Position numbers and translations under genes: made by a program. Shown one piece after another: positions 1 to 5,082 of a DNA stretch of 11,075 nucleotides (the first letter of the stretch is position 1; each line of letters opens with the position of its first letter). The DNA comes from SIG636 sp045592105 (GTDB taxonomy: Bacteria > Bacillota > Clostridia > Oscillospirales > CAG-382). The notes beneath the pieces are model-generated. The model saw only the letters and a program-made list of their open reading frames with translations, made no database searches and was not told the DNA's origin. The stretch spans positions 1 to 11,075 of the forward strand of contig JAZNUB010000031.1 of NCBI GenBank assembly GCA_045592105.1, read 5' to 3'.

Positions 1-311
1 GGCTTGAACAGACGGCTTAAAAATATTATTTTTTGTGTCTACTAACTATTGACTAGTTCAATGAAACTCCTCGAATTTTCTTCTTTATGGGAATGAAATT
101 TTGTTTTTTCGTGTTCTGTGCCTTTGTCAGCGGTCTGAGGGTAGATGCAAACGCATCTACCCTTTACGTTTTAGGCTATTAATGTTTATGATACTGCTTT
201 TTGAGAGGGAATTTGGGAGCATCATAAAAAATACAGAACTATGTGCCTATACTTTATTAATTTTTTGCAATCGTCACCAAAAATGTATACTTTCAAGAGA
301 GGGAACAGCTT
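1..311. other. Noncoding left flank, no supported gene
   Basis: This AT-rich stretch precedes the end of the minus-strand lipoprotein gene. I find no reading frame with a ribosome binding site and plausible protein composition. A plus-strand frame opening at 101 has no Shine-Dalgarno motif, gives a Cys/Arg/Phe-rich product unlike a folded protein, and runs into the real gene on the opposite strand. The only structured element is the hairpin at 138-163. No convincing terminator for the lipoprotein gene was found just after its stop codon. Confidence 0.6.
138..172 (+). terminator. Possible intrinsic terminator, plus strand
   Basis: An 11-bp perfect stem (138-148 pairing with 153-163) encloses an AAAC loop and is followed by a moderately T-rich tail, TTTACGTTTT. 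The region 5' of the stem is not A-rich, so it would work in the plus direction only. It would end a gene lying left of the window. The T tail is interrupted by ACG, so efficiency is uncertain. Confidence 0.45.
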
Positions 312-983
312 TTAGTTCTCGTCGGTTACCTTTTTGTAGCTTCCTGCGCCAACGCTTACGCTCCAAAATTGGGGCGGCGCGCTATTTTCAAAACTTAATT
401 TCATCGTATCGTTTTCAATTTCGATAAAGCACTTGCCGCTGTTAGTAAAACTGTCTGTGAAATTGAAACTGCCTTTTCCGTTTACCAAAGTCACCGTACC
501 CTCGCAGTCTGCTATACTGTTAGCTTCTCCTCTAACTGCAACAATTAATAATTTAATCGTGTTTCCATTTTGTTCTGAAACGGTAACGTAATGTGGATGC
601 GTTGTATGTTCCCATACGCCTACGTAATCTGGGCGTTCAACCGTAGTTTCGGCTGTAGAATCGTTAGAGTTAGAGCTCTCAGGTTGTGATTCAACCGTAG
701 GTTTTTTAATGTCGTCAGCAGTAATGTCTTCGGAAGGAGTAGTTGGAACAACGGACTCTTCAACAAAACTTGTATCGTCCGTTGAGTCTTCGGCTGAAAT
801 ATGGTTAGATGTTTCTGTGGGAACGTAATCAGTAGATTCAGTGCCGGTAACGGATTCTTCATCTAAATTTTCGGAATAAGCATTGCTGTTATCAGCAGAT
901 GTACTCTCGTCGTTGGTGTTACAAGCCACAAAGGAAGTTAATGCAACGGAAAATAATACTAAAATTGCTGCAAATTTCTTCAT
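312..983 (-). CDS. Putative lipoprotein with acidic Ser/Thr-rich linker
   Basis: This encodes 223 residues of unknown function. The N-terminus is a lipoprotein signal peptide: a short basic start (MKK), a hydrophobic stretch, and a lipobox FVAC with the predicted lipidated cysteine at residue 21, so the mature protein should be anchored to the outer face of the membrane. Residues 22-116 are low complexity, rich in Ser, Thr, Glu and Asp, and look like a flexible wall-spanning linker. Residues 117-223 form a compact domain beginning YVGVWEH, with alternating hydrophobic and polar residues suggesting a beta-rich, possibly lipocalin-like fold; this is inference from pattern only. The start ATG has AAAGGTGG four bases upstream and a near-consensus promoter, so expression is plausible. 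It is a single-gene unit, separated from the dipeptidase operon by a hairpin. It is AT-richer than the neighbouring metabolic genes. Confidence 0.85.
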   Translation of the reverse strand: MKKFAAILVLFSVALTSFVACNTNDESTSADNSNAYSENLDEESVTGTESTDYVPTETSNHISAEDSTDDTSFVEESVVPTTPSEDITADDIKKPTVESQPESSNSNDSTAETTVERPDYVGVWEHTTHPHYVTVSEQNGNTIKLLIVAVRGEANSIADCEGTVTLVNGKGSFNFTDSFTNSGKCFIEIENDTMKLSFENSAPPQFWSVSVGAGSYKKVTDEN

Positions 984-1014
984 AAGACCACCTTTATAGT
1001 ATGATATATCAGTG

Positions 1015-1044
1015 ATTATATAATGAAAACAAGCTCTTTGTCAA
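1015..1044 (-). promoter_or_regulatory. Sigma-A-type promoter of the lipoprotein gene
   Basis: On the minus strand, TTGACA (1044-1039) and TATAAT (1020-1015) both match consensus exactly, with an 18-bp spacer. It lies 31 bp before the lipoprotein start codon. A 10-bp palindrome, TGATATATCA (1002-1011), falls about where transcription should start. Confidence 0.85.
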
Positions 1045-1150
1045 TAGTTGGGTAGAAGTTAAAACGAAATAGATTTTGAAGATTTGTGATTATTATTAGC
1101 AAAGCTTGTTGTTGCGGTTCTGAAGCCTAAGGTGTTGACGAGAGGAAAAT

Positions 1151-1186
1151 GGGGCTGTATTAAATCGTTCGATTTGATACAGCCCC
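1151..1186 (-). terminator. Hairpin terminator after the dipeptidase operon
   Basis: This 36-nt palindrome has two 16-nt arms around a GTTC loop (as read on the plus strand). One position pairs as T-G on the plus strand, or C-A on the minus. Read on the minus strand it is followed by ATTTTCCT, fitting a terminator for the operon ending at 1211. A smaller hairpin (1195-1210, six pairs around CAAC) lies just before it, immediately after the stop codon. It is nearly identical to the terminator at 9573-9608 (33 of 36 positions). Confidence 0.75.
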
Positions 1187-1210
1187 ATTAAAGTGCTACC
1201 GTTGGGCAGC

Positions 1211-2614
1211 TTATTCTTTTTCTTTAAGCTTTGCAATATTAATGATGGATAGGATAAATATCTTAACCGAGCTTTCAAATTCTGCAACACTTAAATATTC
1301 ATCCCTATCGTGCGCTTTGCCGCGCCCCTCGCCTAAAAGCCCGCGATGCTTTTGTAAGGTACTGCCAAACGCAACCGTGTTTGGAAAGCTTCTCGCGTAC
1401 GTGCCGCCGCCCATGGTATATGGCTTGCTATCTTCGCCTGTAACGGCTTCGCAAGCGTTAGTTAAAGCCATAATCTCGGGCTTTTCAGGGCTAAAGCTGT
1501 ACCCCTCGGAATAGCCGTGTTTGATAACCGTAGCGCCATATTTTGCGGCAGATGCAGTGACCACGCTTATTATACTATCCCAACTGCCGGGCAAGGGGAA
1601 GCGTATATTAAAGTTTTGTATTACTTTTCCGTTTTCGGTTTTTAGAAGCCCACCAACGCAAGTAAGCTCGCCCATAAGCGCGTCGTTAGCGGCAATACCA
1701 AGCTTTGTTCCAAGAAAATCTCCGCAGATATCGCGCATAAATTCCAGCATAAGCCTTTCGCCGCCCTTAAACTGCAAATTATCAAGCAAGTACGCGGCAA
1801 GCACCGATATGGCGTTTACACCGTCGTGCGGCATTGCAGCGTGCGCGGTTTTGCCTTCTGCGGTTATTGTTGCGTTGCCGTTATCGTAGCTTATCTCGAT
1901 ACCGCGCGAGGAGGGAAGCGATGCACGCTCAACATCGCGTACAATGGCTTGTGCCTTGCCCGCAACTGCGTTTGTAACCGTACCACCGCTTATAGAAACG
2001 ATCCTTGAAAGCACGTTGTTAAAGGCAACATCAATCTTGCCAATGCCTTTTTCTCCGCAACAAACAGGAAACTCACTATCAGGCGTGAAGGAAAAAAACG
2101 GTGCCTTGTGGCTTTTCAGAAAATGCGGCAAGTCGCTCATGCCGCGCTCCTCGTCACCGCCAAGCAAAAGCCTAACGGAAAACGGAAGCTTTATCCCCTT
2201 ATCCTTGAGGAAACGCATTGCGTACAAAGCGGCAACGGCAGGGCCCTTATCGTCCTCGGTACCGCGGCCTATAAGCAAGCCGTTTTCAACGCTTAGCTTG
2301 TATGGTGGATAGCTCCATCCGTCGCCCGCAGGCACAACGTCAAGGTGGGCTATCATGCCAAGCTCCTCGTCTTTGTTGCCATATACAAGGCTTGCACAAT
2401 AGTAATCGTGGTTTTCGGTATCAAAGCCGTAGCCTTTACCAATTTCAAGCATTTTGTCAATAGCTGCGGCGCTACCTTTGCCAAAAACGTACTCACCGCA
2501 AGGGTCGGTACCAACGCTTTCTATTTCAATAAGGCTTGCCAAATCGCGCTGATACTCCGCACGCTTTGAAACGATATATTTTTCCGCTTCTAAAAGCAGA
2601 GCTTTGTTATCCAT
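1211..2614 (-). CDS. pepV: M20-family dipeptidase, PepV/Sapep type
   Basis: This 467-residue protein is a cytoplasmic Zn-dependent dipeptidase of peptidase family M20, whose PepV members cleave dipeptides, often with hydrophobic or beta-alanyl N-terminal residues. Full family length is present. Visible metal-site motifs: IAHLDVVPAGDGW (His90 ligand, Asp92 catalytic support), GRGTEDDKGP (bridging Asp, about 121), LGGDEERGM (general base and ligand, Glu155-156), FTPDSEFPV (Asp179), and a C-terminal GKAHDRDEY carrying the last His ligand. The middle third corresponds to the lid/dimerisation-like insert of PepV. No signal peptide is present. The ATG follows the upstream fumarase-beta stop codon by one base (TAA-T-ATG), so it is probably translated by coupling; only a G-rich stretch (GGGGGAAAG) serves as ribosome binding site. 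It is the last gene of a three-gene operon and ends before a hairpin terminator. Exact substrate preference cannot be read from sequence. Confidence 0.93.
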   Translation of the reverse strand: MDNKALLLEAEKYIVSKRAEYQRDLASLIEIESVGTDPCGEYVFGKGSAAAIDKMLEIGKGYGFDTENHDYYCASLVYGNKDEELGMIAHLDVVPAGDGWSYPPYKLSVENGLLIGRGTEDDKGPAVAALYAMRFLKDKGIKLPFSVRLLLGGDEERGMSDLPHFLKSHKAPFFSFTPDSEFPVCCGEKGIGKIDVAFNNVLSRIVSISGGTVTNAVAGKAQAIVRDVERASLPSSRGIEISYDNGNATITAEGKTAHAAMPHDGVNAISVLAAYLLDNLQFKGGERLMLEFMRDICGDFLGTKLGIAANDALMGELTCVGGLLKTENGKVIQNFNIRFPLPGSWDSIISVVTASAAKYGATVIKHGYSEGYSFSPEKPEIMALTNACEAVTGEDSKPYTMGGGTYARSFPNTVAFGSTLQKHRGLLGEGRGKAHDRDEYLSVAEFESSVKIFILSIINIAKLKEKE

Positions 2615-2615
2615 A

Positions 2616-3152
2616 TTAAAGCTTTCCCCCTAAATCGTAAATGCTGTTGCCGTATATATCCGTTGCAACGTAAAGAGGAAAACGATTAAACTCCAAGCGT
2701 TTAACCGATTCACACCCCAAATGTTCAAACCCAATAACCTCGCAAGCGGTTATACAGCTTGCCGCTAAAGCACCTGCACCGCCTAATGCGGCGAAATAAG
2801 GGCTTTTGTTTTTGATAATAGCTTCGGTTACGGCAACGCTTCTGCCGCCTTTGCCAATGGTTGCCGAAACACCTTTCTCCAAAAGAAGGGGAGTGAACGC
2901 ATCCATCCTGCAAGACGTGGTTGGTCCGAACGAGCCGCAAACAGCACCCTTTGGTGTTTGCGTAGGGCCTGCGTAGTAAATAACTGCGCCCTCAAGCTGA
3001 AAGGGCAACTGCTTCCCCTCCGCCAAAAGCTGTGTTATAAGCTTATGCGCCGCATCGCGCGCGGTATACACAACGCCCGAAAGCACAAGCTCATCCCCCG
3101 CGTGCAGTTCTGCCGCGGCGTGTTTAATATCCATTGTGTTAATCTTAAGCAT
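2616..3152 (-). CDS. Class I fumarase/tartrate dehydratase, beta subunit
   Basis: This encodes 178 residues matching the C-terminal (beta) module of Fe-S dependent fumarate/L(+)-tartrate hydro-lyases. In two-subunit enzymes it pairs with an alpha subunit that holds the [4Fe-4S] cluster, and together they interconvert fumarate and malate (or dehydrate tartrate). Hallmarks seen: AGDELVLSG, YTARDAAHK (29-37), LPFQLEGAVIYYAGP (49-63), GPTTSCRMD (76-84), IGKGG (99-103), and a C-terminal segment resembling FPLYVATDIYGN. Length is normal for a separate beta subunit. No alpha-subunit gene lies before or after it: the upstream gene is a DivIVA-like protein and the downstream gene a dipeptidase. Its ATG overlaps the end of the upstream gene by 8 nt, and only a weak AAAAGG motif precedes it, so translation is likely coupled. 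The choice between fumarase and tartrate dehydratase cannot be made from this subunit alone. Confidence 0.9.
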   Translation of the reverse strand: MLKINTMDIKHAAAELHAGDELVLSGVVYTARDAAHKLITQLLAEGKQLPFQLEGAVIYYAGPTQTPKGAVCGSFGPTTSCRMDAFTPLLLEKGVSATIGKGGRSVAVTEAIIKNKSPYFAALGGAGALAASCITACEVIGFEHLGCESVKRLEFNRFPLYVATDIYGNSIYDLGGKL

Positions 3153-3678
3153 TTTTTGCAGCCTTTTCTATTTGGGCAATAGCATCCTCTAATATACGCT
3201 TAGTCTGCTCCAGCCCGGAATTAATAAGCACACTCTTTTGCCTTAGTATATCAGCCGCACGCAAAGCCGCCGCCGCATCCTCGCGCGCTTTTGCGGTTAT
3301 CGCGGCAACGTTCTGCTCCGCCTTAAGCGTGGCCTCTGCATCTATCTTTTGCTTTGTTGCATTTGCTTCTGAAATAATCTTTTCAGCCTGCTGTTCCGCA
3401 AAAAGAAGCTTTTCGCCCATCCGCGCACAAAGCTCCTCGTACTTAGCGGCATTTTCCTCGCATTTAGAAACCTTTTCCGCAAGCTCTGCTTCAAGCGAAG
3501 CAATGCGCTTTTCGTAATCGGCTTTCATCGCTTCCTTTTCGTTCAAAAGCCTTTTGTATTCATCCGCCTTGCTTTGCAGTGCATCGCGGTTCTCCTCGTC
3601 CAGCCTTAATAAAAACGCCTGAACCTCTTCCTTATTATAGCCCTTCTTGGCTTCGCTGAAGAAAATATCACCTTGCAT
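3145..3678 (-). CDS. DivIVA-domain coiled-coil protein
   Basis: This encodes 177 residues. The N-terminus (about 1-30) carries the DivIVA/GpsB-like signature F-x(5)-GYNKEEVQAFLLRL, the part that in DivIVA forms the membrane-binding dimer. From about residue 27 to 165 the chain is highly charged and heptad-like, rich in Ala, Glu, Lys and Arg, so it should be a long coiled coil; the segment AEQQAEKIISEANATKQKI resembles DivIVA C-terminal coils. Such proteins mark cell poles and septa and scaffold division or wall-synthesis proteins in Gram-positives; the exact partner here is unknown. It is shorter than classical DivIVA from some species but intact. GGGAGG lies 7 nt before the ATG. It is the first gene of an operon with fumarase beta and the dipeptidase, overlapping the next gene by 8 nt. 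The alternative is a GpsB or SepIVA-like paralogue. Confidence 0.82.
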   Translation of the reverse strand: MQGDIFFSEAKKGYNKEEVQAFLLRLDEENRDALQSKADEYKRLLNEKEAMKADYEKRIASLEAELAEKVSKCEENAAKYEELCARMGEKLLFAEQQAEKIISEANATKQKIDAEATLKAEQNVAAITAKAREDAAAALRAADILRQKSVLINSGLEQTKRILEDAIAQIEKAAKNA

Positions 3679-3708
3679 AGCGATACCTCCCGATAATTAT
3701 TCGACAAT

Positions 3709-3737
3709 ATTCTACCAACTTTCAGCCGTCATTGCAA
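3709..3737 (-). promoter_or_regulatory. Promoter of the DivIVA-like operon
   Basis: On the minus strand, TTGCAA (3737-3732) and TAGAAT (3714-3709) are separated by 17 bp, with four and five of six consensus matches. It sits 31 bp before the start codon with GGGAGG between. The -35 hexamer is a self-complementary TTGCAA in the divergent intergenic region. Confidence 0.6.
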
Positions 3738-3790
3738 GCCTTTTTTGCATTTTTTTAATTTTTACGGTTGTTACGGCATATATATTTAAC

Positions 3791-3796
3791 AAAGGA
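3791..3796 (+). promoter_or_regulatory. Ribosome binding site deciding the symporter start
   Basis: AAAGGA lies 8 nt before the ATG at 3805. A second in-frame ATG at 3796 overlaps this motif and has no Shine-Dalgarno sequence of its own, so 3805 is the better start. No clear -10/-35 pair for the symporter could be assigned in the T-rich intergenic region. Confidence 0.65.
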
Positions 3797-3804
3797 TGGA
3801 TCAT

Positions 3805-5082
3805 ATGCGTTTGTTGATATATATGCGTGATATGCTTTGGGGGATGCCAACAGTTGCCGTTATATCGGCGTTTGGCTTGTATTTTACGGCAAGGCTGGGC
3901 TTTTTTAACCCCAAAAGCTTGTATAACGCTTTTGCTAAAACGTTTTTTGCGCCGCAGAAAAAAGGCTATGGCGGCAACCTGTCCTCGCTTGCGGCGTTGT
4001 CCACAGCCCTTGGCGGTACGGTGGGGGTTGGCAGTATAAGCGGCGTTGCACTTGCAATAAGCGTTGGCGGTGCAGGCAGTATATTTTGGATGTGGGTATG
4101 CTCCTTTTTGGGCATAGGCTTAAAGTATGCCGAAATCGCTATCGCTCACAGCAAACGCGTAAAAACACAGCGCGGCTTTGCGGGCGGCGCAATGTACTGC
4201 TTGCGTGCGATGGGCAAAAACGGCTTGGCGTGCTTGTTTGCGTTGCTAACCGTGCTTTCAGCGGCGGCAGGCGGTAGCGTTGTTCAAGCGGGCGCTTTGG
4301 CAAGTGCTGTTGGCACCGCTGTAAACGGGCGGCTTTTGTGCGCGGTTATTGTAGCCCTCTCCGTTGGCGTTGTCATAGCCGGAGGCAAACGCTATATCGC
4401 GGGCTTTAATACGGTGGCGCTTCCGCTTGTTTCCGTGGCGTTTGTGTTTTTGTGCTTGGCTATTCTTGTTTCCAATGCTTCAGCCCTGCCTCGTGCTTTT
4501 GAGCGCATCTTTGCGGAAGCACTTGGGATAAAGCCCGCGCTTGGCGGTATGGGTATGACGGTAATGATGCGCGTAGGATGCACGCGCGGCACCTTTAGCA
4601 ACGAGGCGGGCATGGGCTCCTCTCCTTTGTCTTATTGCGCGGGTAGCGAAGCAAGCTCGCACATACAAGGGCTTTGGGGCGTTGGCGAGGTGGTTATCGA
4701 CAGCTTTGTTGTAAGCACGCTAACCGCTTTGTGCCTGCTTTGCACGGGCGAAAACAGCGTGCTTGGCGTATTCAGCCTATGCTATGGCGGCGCAGGGAAG
4801 GCGTTTTATCTTGTGGCAATAAGCGTTTTTGCGTTTGCCGCGATAGTAAGCTGGTGCTTTTACGGGGAGGAGGCAATGCATTTTTTGCTTCCCAACGGCA
4901 AAATAACGCATATAATCTTCAAGCTTGCTGTAATAGGTGGCGCGTTTGCAGGTGCGCTTATGACAGAGGGCGGTGCTTTCGCGGCGGCTGATATATGGGG
5001 AGCTTTGATGTTGATACCAAATCTGTACCTACTATATAAAACAAGGAGTGATATAATTGCATTGGCAAAACAAAAGCGTTAA
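3805..5082 (+). CDS. AGCS-family sodium:alanine/glycine-type symporter
   Basis: From the preferred ATG this encodes 425 residues; starting at 3796 would add three. It is an integral membrane protein of the alanine-or-glycine:cation symporter family, which takes up small neutral amino acids with Na+ (or H+). Family hallmarks in order: the N-terminal AARLGFF-like region following a first hydrophobic helix, GTVGVGSISGVALAISVGGAG followed by FWMWVCSFLGIGLKYAE (about residues 74-110), and TRGTFSNEAGMGSSP followed by a region with QGLWGVGEVVIDSFVVSTLTA (about 255-300). Around ten or more hydrophobic helices are evident, in keeping with the family. It is a little shorter than many AGCS members. The gene opens a plus-strand run divergent from the DivIVA-like operon, and its last 26 nt contain the start of the Ca2+-ATPase gene in another frame, so expression of the two is probably linked. 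Substrate (alanine, glycine or other) is not determined by the sequence. Confidence 0.92.
   Translation: MRLLIYMRDMLWGMPTVAVISAFGLYFTARLGFFNPKSLYNAFAKTFFAPQKKGYGGNLSSLAALSTALGGTVGVGSISGVALAISVGGAGSIFWMWVCSFLGIGLKYAEIAIAHSKRVKTQRGFAGGAMYCLRAMGKNGLACLFALLTVLSAAAGGSVVQAGALASAVGTAVNGRLLCAVIVALSVGVVIAGGKRYIAGFNTVALPLVSVAFVFLCLAILVSNASALPRAFERIFAEALGIKPALGGMGMTVMMRVGCTRGTFSNEAGMGSSPLSYCAGSEASSHIQGLWGVGEVVIDSFVVSTLTALCLLCTGENSVLGVFSLCYGGAGKAFYLVAISVFAFAAIVSWCFYGEEAMHFLLPNGKITHIIFKLAVIGGAFAGALMTEGGAFAAADIWGALMLIPNLYLLYKTRSDIIALAKQKR
5043..5048 (+). promoter_or_regulatory. Ribosome binding site for the TTG start of the ATPase
   Basis: AAGGAG lies 8 nt before TTG at 5057. No ATG is placed suitably, and the residues that follow (W, then GLSKAEAEKRL and NVF) match the usual N-terminus of P2-type ATPases, so TTG is the likely start. 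Confidence 0.8.

Noticed and set aside
10..42. Weak AT-rich inverted repeat (AGAC...GTCT with AAAAAT/ATTTTT)
   Set aside because: Mostly A/T pairing with mismatches and no defined T tail; not distinguishable from AT-rich background.
101..427. Plus-strand open frame of 108 codons
   Set aside because: No ribosome binding site, odd Cys/Arg/Phe-rich composition, contains a hairpin terminator, and overlaps the well-supported lipoprotein gene on the other strand.
620..862. Second minus-strand frame of 80 codons inside the lipoprotein gene
   Set aside because: Shadow frame of the Ser/Thr-rich repeat-like linker; no start signals.
3732..3786. Possible symporter promoter using TTGCAA or TATATT
   Set aside because: Candidate -10 boxes match poorly or lie too close to the ribosome binding site for a usable leader.
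3796..3804. Upstream ATG for the symporter
   Set aside because: It overlaps the AAAGGA motif that serves the ATG at 3805 and has no Shine-Dalgarno motif of its own.
4674..4991. Other-frame plus-strand ORF inside the symporter gene
   Set aside because: Shadow of the real coding frame; Arg/Cys/Trp-rich product without start signals.
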